A DNA stretch of 64,000 bases from Serratia ficaria (GCF_900187015.1 NZ_LT906479.1:558001-622000), one strand, 5' to 3'. Shown: positions 28,418 to 38,890, counted from the first letter of the stretch. Program-made: numbers and translations. Notes: generated from the letters alone by a model not told the origin.

Positions 28418-29206
28418 TTACGACAGTACCGAAGAAACCAGCAGCTGGGTGTAAGGATGGTGCGGGTCGTCCAGCACCCGATCGGTGAGGCCGCTTTCCA
28501 CCACTTCCCCTTGCTTCATCACCAGCAGCCGGTGCGCCAGCAGCCGCGCCACGCCGAGATCGTGGGTGACGATCACCGCCGCCAGCTGCATCTCCACCAC
28601 CAGGTTGCGCAGCAGATCGAGCAGGCGCGCCTGCACCGACACGTCCAGCCCGCCGGTCGGCTCATCCATAAATACCAGCCTGGGGTGGGTCACCAGGTTG
28701 CGGGCAATCTGCAGCCGCTGCTGCATGCCGCCGGAGAAGGTGGTGGGCAGGTCATCGAGGCGCGACAGCGGGATCTCGACGTCTTCCAGCCACTGGCCGG
28801 CCTGGCGGCGGATATCGCCGTAGTGGCGCTGGCCGATGGCCATCAGCCGTTCGCCGATGTTGCCGCCGGCGGAAACCTGCGGCCGCAGCCCGTCGAGCGG
28901 GTGCTGGTGCACCACGCCCCAGTCGGTGCGCAGCAGGCGGCGGCGATCGCTCTCCGCCATGGCGTACAGGTCGTGCCGGCGGTCGGCCTGCGGGCGATAA
29001 ATGATCTGCCCGCTCTGCGGCGCCAGCCGCGCCGAAATGGATTTCAGCAGCGTGGTTTTGCCGGAGCCGGATTCGCCGACGATGCCCAGCACTTCGCCGG
29101 GGTAGATGTCGAACGACACGTCGCTGAAGCCTTTGCCGGGCGCATACAGATGGGTGAGGCGGCTCACCGACAGCAGCGGCGTGGTGCTCAGTGGGGTAGA
29201 AGTCAT
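28418..29206 (-). CDS. phnK: C-P lyase ABC-type ATP-binding subunit PhnK
   Basis: A 262-aa ABC ATPase related to oligopeptide-transport ATPases. It has Walker A GESGSGKTT, signature TFSGGMQQRLQIARN and Walker B LVFMDEPTGGLD. PhnK docks on the PhnGHIJ core complex. The start is set by the TGATG overlap with phnJ, giving MTSTPLSTTPLLSV; the longer frame runs into phnJ. Confidence 0.94.
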   Translation of the reverse strand: MTSTPLSTTPLLSVSRLTHLYAPGKGFSDVSFDIYPGEVLGIVGESGSGKTTLLKSISARLAPQSGQIIYRPQADRRHDLYAMAESDRRRLLRTDWGVVHQHPLDGLRPQVSAGGNIGERLMAIGQRHYGDIRRQAGQWLEDVEIPLSRLDDLPTTFSGGMQQRLQIARNLVTHPRLVFMDEPTGGLDVSVQARLLDLLRNLVVEMQLAAVIVTHDLGVARLLAHRLLVMKQGEVVESGLTDRVLDDPHHPYTQLLVSSVLS

Positions 29207-30066
29207 CAGTGCTGCGCCTCTTGCGAAGGTTGCGCCAGCCGTTGCCGGCAGTAGTCGGTGTCCGAACAGACGAACATGCGGTTGCCCTGGTCGTCGAGCA
29301 CCACCTCGTCCAGGTAGCTGTGGCGCGAGCCGCACAGGGCGCAGGGTTGGTCCCACTGCTGCACGCTGAACGGATGGTCGTCGAAGTCCAGGCTCTCCAC
29401 CTTGCAGAACGGCGGCAGGGCGTAGATGCGTTTCTCGCGCCCGGCGCCGAACAGCTGCAGCGCCGGCATCATGTGCATTTTCGGGTTATCGAATTTCGGG
29501 ATGGGCGACGGATCCATCACATAGCGATCGTTCACCTTCACCGGGTAGGCGTAGGTGGTGGCGATGTGGCCGTAGCGCGAGATGTCCTCATACAGCTTCA
29601 CCTGCATCACGCCGTACTCTTCCAGGGCGTGCATCTTGCGGGTCTCGGTTTCGCGCGGCTCGATAAAGCGCAGCGGCTCCGGGATCGGCACCTGATAAAT
29701 CAGGATCTGGTCCTCGCGCAGCGCGGTTTCCGGGATGCGGTGGCGGGTCTGGATCAGCGTGGCCTCCGGCGTGCGCTCGGTGGTCGCCACCCCGACGACG
29801 CGCTGGAAGAAGCGGCGAATCGACACCGCGTTGGTGGTGTCGTCGGCGCCCTGGTCGATCACCTTCAGCACGTCGGCGCGGCCGATGATGCTGGCGGTGA
29901 TCTGAATGCCGCCGGTACCCCAGCCGTAAGGCATCGGCATCTCGCGGCCGCCGAACGGCACCTGATAGCCGGGAATGGCCACCGCCTTCAGAATGGCGCG
30001 GCGGAGAGTGCGTTTGGTCTGCTCGTCGAGATAGCCAAGGTTATAGCCGGTCAATACTTCACTCAT
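29206..30066 (-). CDS. phnJ: C-P lyase PhnJ (radical SAM, phosphonate C-P bond cleavage)
   Basis: PhnJ cuts the carbon-phosphorus bond using S-adenosylmethionine and a 4Fe-4S cluster. The 286-aa product has cysteines at 242, 245, 267 and 273, the C-x2-C-x21-C-x5-C pattern of the family. The start MSEVLTGYNLGYLDEQ sits within the end of phnI (8-base overlap). All catalytic cysteines are intact, so the pathway looks functional. Confidence 0.96.
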   Translation of the reverse strand: MSEVLTGYNLGYLDEQTKRTLRRAILKAVAIPGYQVPFGGREMPMPYGWGTGGIQITASIIGRADVLKVIDQGADDTTNAVSIRRFFQRVVGVATTERTPEATLIQTRHRIPETALREDQILIYQVPIPEPLRFIEPRETETRKMHALEEYGVMQVKLYEDISRYGHIATTYAYPVKVNDRYVMDPSPIPKFDNPKMHMMPALQLFGAGREKRIYALPPFCKVESLDFDDHPFSVQQWDQPCALCGSRHSYLDEVVLDDQGNRMFVCSDTDYCRQRLAQPSQEAQH

Positions 30067-31144
30067 CGCGGGCCTCCTGACGCTCGCTGTATTCCTGTCG
30101 CAGCCGCTTGAGCAGCTCCAGTTCGGCCTGGAAGTCGACGTAATGCGGCAGCTTGAGATGGGAGACGAAGCCGGCGGCCTCCACGTTGTCGGCATGGGCC
30201 AGCACGAACTCTTCGTCCTGCGCCGGGCCGGCGACCCCTTCGCCGTACTCTGGGCTTTGCAGCGCGCGATCCACCAGCGCCATCGCCATCGCTTTGCGTT
30301 CGGCGCGGCCGAACACCAAGCCATAGCCGCGGGTGAAGTGCGGCGGGCGGTCTTGCGGATCGACGAAGCCGTTGACCATCTCGCACTCGGTCAGCAGGAT
30401 TTCGCCGATATCCAGCGCGAAACCGAGCTCTTCAGGCACTATCTCCAGCGAAACGTAGCCGGTGCGGATCTCGCCGGCGAACGGGTGGTTGCGGCCATAG
30501 CCGCGCTGGGTGGCGTAGCCCAGCGCCAGCAGAAAACCTTCGTCGCCGCGCACCAGCTGCTGCAGGCGCGCCGAGCGCGAGCAGGGATAAACCGGCGGGT
30601 TGCGGGTAATGTCGTCCGGCGCGCTGCCGTCGTCCTGTTCCGCCAGCGCCAATTGCTGTTTGCCGAGCAGTTCGAACACGTGGGCGCAGCTTTCCGGCAG
30701 CGGCTCGTCGGCCTGCGGCGCGTGGGGCGTTTCGCCTTCCGCCAGCAGCGCGAAGTCCAATAGCCGGTGGGTGTAATCGTAGGTCGGCCCCAGCACCTGC
30801 CCGCCGGGCAAGTCCTTGTAAACCGCCGAGATGCGCCGCTCCAGCCGCATGTTTTCGGTCGCCAGCGGTTCGCTGATCGCCAGGCGCGGCAGGGTGGTGC
30901 GATAGGCGCGCAGCAGGAAAATCGCCTCGACCAGATCGCCGCTGGCCTGTTTGATGGCCAGCGCCGCCAGCTCGGGATCGTAGATGCCGCCTTCGGTCAT
31001 CACCCGGTCCACCGCCAGCCCCAGCTGCTGTTCTATTTGCTCCACGCCGATCGCCGGCAGGCCGTCGTCGCCGCGCCGCAGCCGTTCCTGCAGCCGATGG
31101 GCGGCCTCGATGGCTTTTTCGCCCCCTTTTACCGCTACGTACAT
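30059..31144 (-). CDS. phnI: C-P lyase core subunit PhnI
   Basis: PhnI, with PhnG, PhnH and PhnL, forms the ribose 1-methylphosphonate triphosphate synthase. The 361-aa protein begins MYVAVKGGEKAIEAAHRL, as in E. coli. A GTG two codons upstream is in frame but is not the family start. It shares a base with the phnH stop and overlaps phnJ. Confidence 0.95.
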   Translation of the reverse strand: MYVAVKGGEKAIEAAHRLQERLRRGDDGLPAIGVEQIEQQLGLAVDRVMTEGGIYDPELAALAIKQASGDLVEAIFLLRAYRTTLPRLAISEPLATENMRLERRISAVYKDLPGGQVLGPTYDYTHRLLDFALLAEGETPHAPQADEPLPESCAHVFELLGKQQLALAEQDDGSAPDDITRNPPVYPCSRSARLQQLVRGDEGFLLALGYATQRGYGRNHPFAGEIRTGYVSLEIVPEELGFALDIGEILLTECEMVNGFVDPQDRPPHFTRGYGLVFGRAERKAMAMALVDRALQSPEYGEGVAGPAQDEEFVLAHADNVEAAGFVSHLKLPHYVDFQAELELLKRLRQEYSERQEARDE

Positions 31145-31725
31145 CAGCACACCTCCACGCGGGTGGTCCGCGGGATCGCCAGCAGGCGATCGCCGCAGGT
31201 CAGTAGAAAATCCAGCCCGAGCGGGAAGCGCTGCGGGCGGGTGATCAGGTAATCCAGCAGCGCCGGCGGCAGCTGCGGCGAGATAACCCGTTGATGTTCA
31301 ATGCCGGGGCCGCTCAGGCGCAGCGCAGCGCCCTGTTCCAGCCCGGCCAATTGCACCACCACCGTGGCGCCGAATTCCGGCGAAATCTCGCTGCCGTGCG
31401 GCAACGCCTGCAGATCGGCGGCCTGCAGCTGCGCATCGAACAGCGCAAAGCCGACCTCTTGCGCATTGGCGGCCAGCGGCGCGCCGCTGTGGAAGCGAAT
31501 GTTTGTTAGCACTTGCTCACTTTTTAGCGCCTCACACAGCTGGAGCGGGGTTTCCTGATCCGCCAGCGTCAGCAGCGCGGCGGTGCTGGCGGCGTTCAGC
31601 GCGCCCCAGGCGGGGCCGCCCTGCAGCGTGACGCAATGGCCTGGCTCGCTTAACGCCTTGAGGATCAAGCGGAAGCTGTGTTGCGATTGCTCTATGGGTT
31701 GGTCAAAACCGGTCAATAAACTCAT
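31144..31725 (-). CDS. phnH: C-P lyase core subunit PhnH
   Basis: A 193-aa PLP-transferase-like fold protein, part of the PhnGHIJ core. Begins MSLLTGFDQPIEQSQHSFR and contains the conserved LSEPGH segment. Two bases separate it from phnG, and its stop overlaps the phnI start. Confidence 0.94.
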   Translation of the reverse strand: MSLLTGFDQPIEQSQHSFRLILKALSEPGHCVTLQGGPAWGALNAASTAALLTLADQETPLQLCEALKSEQVLTNIRFHSGAPLAANAQEVGFALFDAQLQAADLQALPHGSEISPEFGATVVVQLAGLEQGAALRLSGPGIEHQRVISPQLPPALLDYLITRPQRFPLGLDFLLTCGDRLLAIPRTTRVEVC

Positions 31726-31727
31726 GC

Positions 31728-32171
31728 TCAATCCCCCCGCACCAAGGTAAAGAAATCCACCCGGCTGGAGGCCACCGCACGGGCGCGCAGCTGGCGCTGC
31801 TCGTGCTGCAGCGCGGCCAGCGGCGCTATCAGCCGCTGTTGCAGCCGCTCGCCGTGCTCCGGCTGTTGCAGCAGCGCGTCGGCCAGCGCGCACAGCTCGG
31901 CATGCGCCTTGTCGCGCCCGGCGATATAGCTGTAGCCGTAACCGCCGTTCTCCAGCTGCACCACCGCGCGGGTGATGGTCATATCGCCCAGCACAAAGCG
32001 GCGGCCGGTGGCGCCCATGCGCCCCTGCAGCTGCGCCAGGCCAATCTCCGGCGCGCGGATGCTGCGGTAGCTCGGGCTGATATTCAGCGCCTGCCAGTGG
32101 CTGCGCAGCTGGGCCGGCTGGCTGTGCGCCAGCACCGACATCCAGCGCTGTCTTGACTGTAAGGATTGCAT
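31728..32171 (-). CDS. phnG: C-P lyase core subunit PhnG
   Basis: A 147-aa small subunit of the C-P lyase core, with conserved GRMGATGRRFVLGDMTITRA and GYSYIAGRDKAHAE. First enzymatic gene of the operon, abutting phnF. Family length is about 150 aa. Confidence 0.94.
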   Translation of the reverse strand: MQSLQSRQRWMSVLAHSQPAQLRSHWQALNISPSYRSIRAPEIGLAQLQGRMGATGRRFVLGDMTITRAVVQLENGGYGYSYIAGRDKAHAELCALADALLQQPEHGERLQQRLIAPLAALQHEQRQLRARAVASSRVDFFTLVRGD

Positions 32172-32900
32172 TCAGTGCTCCATCGTCAGTTCGATCATGT
32201 CGGCGCGGGCCAGGCTGACGGAGTATTCCGCCACGCGGTCGCTGCCGTTGCAGACGTTCAGGGTGCGCACGCACAGCAGCGGCGCGTGGGTGGCGATCGC
32301 CAGCAGCCGGCTCTCTTTGGCCTGTGCGCGGCGCGCGCTGATGCGCGTCTGGCTGCGGGTCAGCGGCTGGCGAATGTGCCGTTCGATAAACTCATGCAGC
32401 GAGCCGCTGTGGAACTGCTGCAGCGCCGGCCACCAGTCCAGATCGGGCAGGTAATGGTCGATCACGCTCATCGGCACGCCGTTGACCCGGCGCAGGGTGC
32501 GCAGGTGGATCACCATCTCGCCTTCTTCACGCGACAGCGCGCTGGCGATATGCCCGTTGCACGGGCGCAATACTGCGAGTAAGCGCTCACTGGTGGGGTG
32601 GCTGCCCTGCTCGAGCAGGTTCTGGCTGAACCGCGTATTGGCGTGCAGCGGGTAGTCGTAGGGGCGCATCAGCACCAGAATGCCGACGCCGTGGCGGCGC
32701 TGCAGCCAGCCGCGCTCCACCAACTGGTCCACCGCGCGGCGCAGGGTGTGGCGATTGACCTGATAACGTTCCGCCAGCTGTTGCTCGGAGGGCAGATAGT
32801 CGCCGCAGCGGTATTGGGTGCGCAGCTCTTGTTCCAGCTGGGCGGCGATCTGCTGGTAGCGGGTGGGGTAACTGGTCGGATGTCTAGATAAGTCCATCAT
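32172..32900 (-). CDS. phnF: GntR-family regulator PhnF of the phosphonate operon
   Basis: A 242-aa regulator with an N-terminal winged helix-turn-helix (about 12-75, LAERYQVNRHTLRRAVDQL) and a C-terminal UTRA ligand domain. First gene of the leftward operon, its stop touching phnG. Two adjacent ATGs (32900 and 32897) could start it. PhnF-type proteins repress phosphonate genes until a pathway ligand binds. The gap to yraQ (226 bp) should hold the operon promoter; a convincing PhoB box was not found. Confidence 0.93.
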   Translation of the reverse strand: MMDLSRHPTSYPTRYQQIAAQLEQELRTQYRCGDYLPSEQQLAERYQVNRHTLRRAVDQLVERGWLQRRHGVGILVLMRPYDYPLHANTRFSQNLLEQGSHPTSERLLAVLRPCNGHIASALSREEGEMVIHLRTLRRVNGVPMSVIDHYLPDLDWWPALQQFHSGSLHEFIERHIRQPLTRSQTRISARRAQAKESRLLAIATHAPLLCVRTLNVCNGSDRVAEYSVSLARADMIELTMEH

Positions 32901-33126
32901 AATAAAAACCTCGTCGTGCCGATGGCGGTGCGATGAAGGCGGAAGCGGTGCGTTTCATCGTGCGTCTACCCTGTGGTTTTCTCGTCGGCATCATGGTGAC
33001 GGGCGCAGATGACAATCGCGTTACGCGTCGGTGGCGAACAGATGAACTATTTTGGACAGCCCGGGGATGCGCGGCCGGGCGCGGCGCGCTATGCTGGGGC
33101 ACCCGTGACTGACTCTGGCCGACACC

Positions 33127-34185
33127 ATGCCGCAACCTATTACCGCCCCTGACCGCACGCCCCGCGCCTGGCCGCTGTGGAAACCGATCCTGTTCCTGCT
33201 GGTGGTGGCCGTCGGCCTCTACTACGTCAAATGGCAGCCTTACTACGGCAAGGCCTTTTTGGCGGCGGACACCCATTCGATCGGCAAATCGATACTGGCC
33301 GGAGCCGACGGCAGCCCCTGGCTGGCGGCCTGGCACTATGCGCTGATCTATTTCACCGCGGTGTGGAAGGCGGCGCTGCTCGGCGTATTGTTGGGGTCGC
33401 TGGTGCAGGTGCTGATCCCGCGCGACTGGCTGCTGCGCACGCTTGGCCACCCGCGTTTTTCCGGCACCCTGCTGGGCACGCTGATCGCGCTGCCGGGCAT
33501 GATGTGCACCTGCTGCGCGGCGCCGGTGGCCGCCGGGCTGCGTCGCCAGTCGGTATCCAGCGGCGCGGCGCTGGCCTTTTGGCTGAGCAACCCGGTGCTG
33601 AACCCGGCGACGCTGATTTTTATGGGCTTCGTGCTCGGCTGGCCGTTCGCCGCCATTCGGCTGGTGGCCGGGGTGGTGATGGTGTTGGGCATCGCCTGGC
33701 TGGTGCAGCGCGTTACCGCCAATGACCCGCAGCCGGCCGCGCTGCGGCAGCCGCCGATGCCGCCGGCGAAAACCGAAGATCGGCCGTTCCTCGGCCGCTG
33801 GCTGAAGGCGCTGTGGGCGCTGTTCTGGTCGACCATTCCGATCTACATCCTGGCGGTGCTGGCGCTGGGCGCGGCGCGGGTTTGGCTGTTCCCGCACGCC
33901 GACGGCGCGGTCGACAACAGCCTGCTGTGGATCATCGGTTTGGCGATCGTCGGCTGCCTGTTCGTGATCCCCACCGCGGCGGAAATCCCGATCGTGCAGG
34001 CCATGATGCTGGCGGGCATGGGCGCCGGCCCGGCGCTGGCGCTGCTGATGACCCTGCCGGCGGTCAGCCTGCCTTCGCTGCTGATGCTGAACAAAGTGTT
34101 TACCGCTCGGGCACTGTGCCTGACCGCGGCGCTGGTGGCGCTGTGCGGCGTAGCGACCGGCGTGCTGGGGATGGGGTTGGTGTAA
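33127..34185 (+). CDS. yraQ: Predicted permease YraQ (UPF0718/ArsP-like)
   Basis: A 352-aa inner-membrane protein with about eight to ten hydrophobic segments and the family cysteine motif GMMCTCCAAPVAAG. It is highly similar to E. coli YraQ (KWQPYYGKAF, THSIGKSILA, VLNPATLIFMGFV). Relatives include the organoarsenical permease ArsP; its own substrate is unknown. In E. coli yraQ lies next to yraR; here the whole phn operon separates them. Confidence 0.93.
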   Translation: MPQPITAPDRTPRAWPLWKPILFLLVVAVGLYYVKWQPYYGKAFLAADTHSIGKSILAGADGSPWLAAWHYALIYFTAVWKAALLGVLLGSLVQVLIPRDWLLRTLGHPRFSGTLLGTLIALPGMMCTCCAAPVAAGLRRQSVSSGAALAFWLSNPVLNPATLIFMGFVLGWPFAAIRLVAGVVMVLGIAWLVQRVTANDPQPAALRQPPMPPAKTEDRPFLGRWLKALWALFWSTIPIYILAVLALGAARVWLFPHADGAVDNSLLWIIGLAIVGCLFVIPTAAEIPIVQAMMLAGMGAGPALALLMTLPAVSLPSLLMLNKVFTARALCLTAALVALCGVATGVLGMGLV

Positions 34186-34290
34186 AATGTTCAAAAAATG
34201 ACCTTTCATCTCGATGTTGTTGTCACAAATGTGCTAACGTGTCTGTTCAATATTCAGTGTCGCCATCGTGCGATTGCAGGAGGAGCAAAG

Positions 34291-34578
34291 ATGGAAAGTC
34301 GTATCCAGTTTCGCATCGAAGATGAAACCAAGCGTTTGGCGCAGAAGGCCGCTGAGGCTAAAGGAACGACATTGAGTGAAGCCTGCCGCCGCTTAGCGGA
34401 GCAAATGGCTGATGAGCAACGGGCCGCGGAGGAGCACGAAAACTGGCTGAAAGATAAGGTGGATGCAGCTTTTTCCCGTCTGCATGAAGGTAATGCTGTC
34501 TACCTTAGCCAACAAGAAGTAGAAGAAAGCATGGATGCCTTTAAGGCAAAAATTAGAGCGAAATACGACCGAAAATAG
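34291..34578 (+). CDS. Type II antitoxin, RelB/DinJ-like ribbon-helix-helix
   Basis: A 95-aa protein with an N-terminal ribbon-helix-helix DNA-binding domain (RIQFRIEDETKRLAQKAAEA then TLSEACRRLAEQM). A charged C-terminal region, able to wrap the toxin, follows. A strong AGGAGG ribosome-binding site lies before the ATG. It is followed eight bases later by the toxin gene. Autorepression of the pair is expected. Base composition is more AT-rich than flanking genes, in keeping with a mobile module. Confidence 0.8.
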   Translation: MESRIQFRIEDETKRLAQKAAEAKGTTLSEACRRLAEQMADEQRAAEEHENWLKDKVDAAFSRLHEGNAVYLSQQEVEESMDAFKAKIRAKYDRK

Positions 34579-34586
34579 GGATCGTT

Positions 34587-34862
34587 ATGCGTATCGAATG
34601 GGATAATGCAGCGCTACGGGACAGGGAACGTATTTTTGAGTTTCTTTATATTTTCAATCCACAGGCGGCAGAGCAGGCTGATAACGAGATCGATAAAGCG
34701 GTAAAGCGCCTGCTGGATCATCCTGAGTTAGGTAAGCCCTGGTATGGGAAGGCACGTAAGCTGCTAATTAACAAGGCCTCCCTGTTGCTGGTGTATATCA
34801 TCGTTGATGACGTTATTAAGGTTTTCTCGATTGCCCACCAGCGTGAGAAATTTCCAAACTAG
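34587..34862 (+). CDS. Type II toxin, RelE/ParE superfamily
   Basis: A 91-aa basic protein of the RelE/ParE fold: MRIEWDNAALRDRERIFEFL forms the N-terminal strand and helix, and KLLINKASLLLVYIIVDD plus VFSIAHQREKFPN form the C-terminal sheet and basic end. Whether it cuts mRNA (RelE) or poisons gyrase (ParE) cannot be decided from sequence alone. It converges on nrdG, five bases away. Confidence 0.82.
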   Translation: MRIEWDNAALRDRERIFEFLYIFNPQAAEQADNEIDKAVKRLLDHPELGKPWYGKARKLLINKASLLLVYIIVDDVIKVFSIAHQREKFPN

Positions 34863-34867
34863 CATTG

Positions 34868-35335
34868 TCATCGCAGCTTATGCACCACCTGGTTGCTGCT
34901 GCCGCGCCAGATCAGCGCTGGGTCTTTCAAATCCTGCACAAACTTGCCGTCAATCAATACGTTAATCCTGTCTACCACCTGCATTTGCTGCGCGTCCAGC
35001 TCCGCCAGCCGGTAGCCGGTCCACAGCCAGATATCCTTGCCGGGGCACTCGGCGCGCACCCGTTTCACCAGCTGCAGAATGGCCAGCACGTTGGCCGGGT
35101 GCAGCGGATCGCCGCCGGACAGCGACAGCCCCTGGCGCGGCACGCGCGCATCGTTCAGATCGGCAATGATGCGGTCTTCCAGCTCCGGGGTAAACGGCAG
35201 GCCGGAGTTGAGCCGCCAGGTGCTCTTGTTGTAGCAGCCGGGGCACTGGTGCACGCAGCCGGCGACGAACAGCGTGCAGCGGGTGCCGGGGCCGTTGACC
35301 ACATCTAAGGGATAGTACTGGTGATAATTTATCAT
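34868..35335 (-). CDS. nrdG: Anaerobic ribonucleotide reductase activase NrdG
   Basis: NrdG is the radical-SAM activase that generates the glycyl radical on NrdD. The 155-aa product has the C-x3-C-x2-C motif at Cys27, Cys31 and Cys34 (CVHQCPGC) and the GGDPL SAM-binding segment. It follows nrdD, separated by 192 bases rich in palindromes. Confidence 0.96.
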   Translation of the reverse strand: MINYHQYYPLDVVNGPGTRCTLFVAGCVHQCPGCYNKSTWRLNSGLPFTPELEDRIIADLNDARVPRQGLSLSGGDPLHPANVLAILQLVKRVRAECPGKDIWLWTGYRLAELDAQQMQVVDRINVLIDGKFVQDLKDPALIWRGSSNQVVHKLR

Positions 35336-35387
35336 TTTTTCTGGTTGCAGGGGTTCAGTGTATGTTTAGTGGCAAAGTTGTCTTTTC

Positions 35388-35439
35388 GCCCGAGATACCC
35401 GGGCTTAGCGCCCCGAGGGGCGCTCCGGCGGCAAGCCGC
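35388..35439. repeat. Three consecutive palindromes between nrdD and nrdG
   Basis: GCCCG/CGGGC with a 7-nt loop (35388-35404), AGCGCCCC-GA-GGGGCGCT (35407-35424) and GCGGC-AA-GCCGC (35428-35439) follow one another almost without spacing. They are REP/BIME-like in style. In the nrdDG transcript they could protect upstream nrdD mRNA or lower nrdG expression. Confidence 0.55.
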
Positions 35440-35527
35440 TACGACCCCTTCGGCACGCTTTCCCTAATAATTGGCTTTATCAGAGCTCTGTATACTGAAC
35501 CCGCTCATCAGGGTTAAACGGGGCACC

Positions 35528-37666
<2,139 letters not shown>

Positions 37667-37696
37667 GTTGTGACTCCTTGTTTCCCGAAGGATAGG

Positions 37697-37761
37697 TTAT
37701 CCACAGGGCGAAGCCGCAGCGCGCAAGGGCTGCGGCGGCGTGTGGATGATTTTGTGGATAA
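37697..37761. promoter_or_regulatory. Two perfect DnaA boxes in the nrdD leader
   Basis: TTATCCACA (37697-37705) and its reverse complement TGTGGATAA (37753-37761) are perfect matches to the strong DnaA box. A near-match, TGTGGATGA, is at 37741-37749. All lie downstream of the predicted nrdD start point and within about 100 bases of the start codon. In E. coli DnaA controls the aerobic nrdAB promoter; here the boxes sit at the anaerobic gene. Confidence 0.65.
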
Positions 37762-37809
37762 CTACTATATATAGGTGTTTACGATTATTAATGCACTATA
37801 TATAGATAT
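37761..37809. promoter_or_regulatory. Paired NrdR boxes upstream of nrdD
   Basis: Two copies of CTATATATAG (37765-37774 and 37796-37805), with partly matching flanks such as AGGTGT and TGCA, are centred 31 bp apart. That is close to three helical turns, the phasing of paired NrdR boxes in ribonucleotide reductase promoters. NrdR is the nucleotide-sensing repressor of these genes. The right box overlaps the predicted -10. Confidence 0.8.
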
Positions 37810-37836
37810 CGGCGGGATTCTTTTGATGTAGGACAA
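37795..37836 (-). promoter_or_regulatory. FNR-dependent promoter of nrdDG (candidate)
   Basis: On the minus strand TTGTC-CTAC-ATCAA (37836-37823) matches 8 of 10 FNR consensus bases. A -10 element TATAGT lies at 37800-37795, implying a start at 37788. The FNR site centre is then exactly 41.5 bp upstream, the class II activation position. The leader would be about 122 nt. Confidence 0.65.
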
Positions 37837-37871
37837 GGAAAATTCAACGGCGGGCGCAAGCTGTACAGACG

Positions 37872-38786
37872 TCAATCGCCCGCCGGCTGCGGGCGGAAAT
37901 GTTCAAGCAAAAAATCGACCCAGACGCGGACGCGCGGCGGCAGATCCGCCGAGGCGTAATACAGCCACAGCTGAACCGGGCGCGGCCAGCAGGCGGGCAG
38001 CACCGGCTGCAGGGTGCCCTGCGCGAAGTGCTTTTCGGCGTACCAGTGCGCCAGGTTGGCGATGCCCAGGCCGGCAAGCGCCGCGTCCAGCAGCATCTCC
38101 GGGCGGCTGGCCATCAGGCGGCCGTGCAGATCCAGCGTCAGCGGTTGGCCGCGTCGCTGCAGCTGCCACTTTACGCTGCGCCCGTTGGCCGGGTTGCGGT
38201 GCAGCAGGCAGTCGTGCTGCGGCAGATCCTGAGGATCCTGCGGCGCGCCGCGCTGCGCCAGATAGCCCGGCGAGGCCGCCAGCACCATCCGCATCGGGTA
38301 CAGCGGCCGGGCCACCAGCCGGCTGTCGGGATCGATCCGGCTGCCGATGCCGACGTCGAAGCCTTCGCCCACCAGATTAACCACCCGCGCATCCAGCGAA
38401 AGATCGAGATCGATCTGCGGGTAGCGTTGCAGAAACAGCGGGATCAAGGGCATCAGCATCTGGCGGCCGAAGCCGGGGATCATGCTGACGCGCACGGTGC
38501 CGGCAGGGGCCTGCCGCACGCCGCCGGCGTTTTCCAGCGTGGCGGACAGCGCCTGCCACAGCGGCGCCACCTGCGCCAGCAATGCTTTGCCTTCGTCGGT
38601 CAGCACCACGTTGTGGGTGTTGCGCTGGAACAGACGCAGCGCCAGCTTTTCTTCCAGCACGCGAATGTTTTTGCTGACCGCCGCCGGGGTGACGCCCAGC
38701 TGGCGCGCAGCGGCGGAAAAGTTTTGCGTCTGGGCGGCGGCGAGAAACGCCGGCAGCAGACGATGTACGTCAAAGGGCAGCGACAT
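37872..38786 (-). CDS. LysR-family transcriptional regulator
   Basis: A 304-aa regulator with an N-terminal winged helix-turn-helix (about 8-68, FSAAARQLGVTPAAVSKNIRVLEEKL) and a two-lobed effector domain. The start at MSLPFDVHRLLPAF is preferred; the longer frame to 38870 would overlap the promoter of the divergent oxidoreductase. That divergent gene, 104 bases away, is the likely target, as is usual for LysR pairs. Effector unknown. Confidence 0.88.
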   Translation of the reverse strand: MSLPFDVHRLLPAFLAAAQTQNFSAAARQLGVTPAAVSKNIRVLEEKLALRLFQRNTHNVVLTDEGKALLAQVAPLWQALSATLENAGGVRQAPAGTVRVSMIPGFGRQMLMPLIPLFLQRYPQIDLDLSLDARVVNLVGEGFDVGIGSRIDPDSRLVARPLYPMRMVLAASPGYLAQRGAPQDPQDLPQHDCLLHRNPANGRSVKWQLQRRGQPLTLDLHGRLMASRPEMLLDAALAGLGIANLAHWYAEKHFAQGTLQPVLPACWPRPVQLWLYYASADLPPRVRVWVDFLLEHFRPQPAGD

Positions 38787-38890
38787 GGCGGTTGATACTT
38801 TTAGTTGAAATTGATGTAACCCATCACAGCCTACACCCGCGGCGGCGGAAATGGAAAAATGCGTTATCAAATCTCAACCAAGGATGTTGT

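Noticed and set aside
32996..33014. Possible PhoB box ahead of phnF
   Set aside because: Half-sites are 13 bp apart instead of 11 and poorly matched; kept only as a question in the findings.
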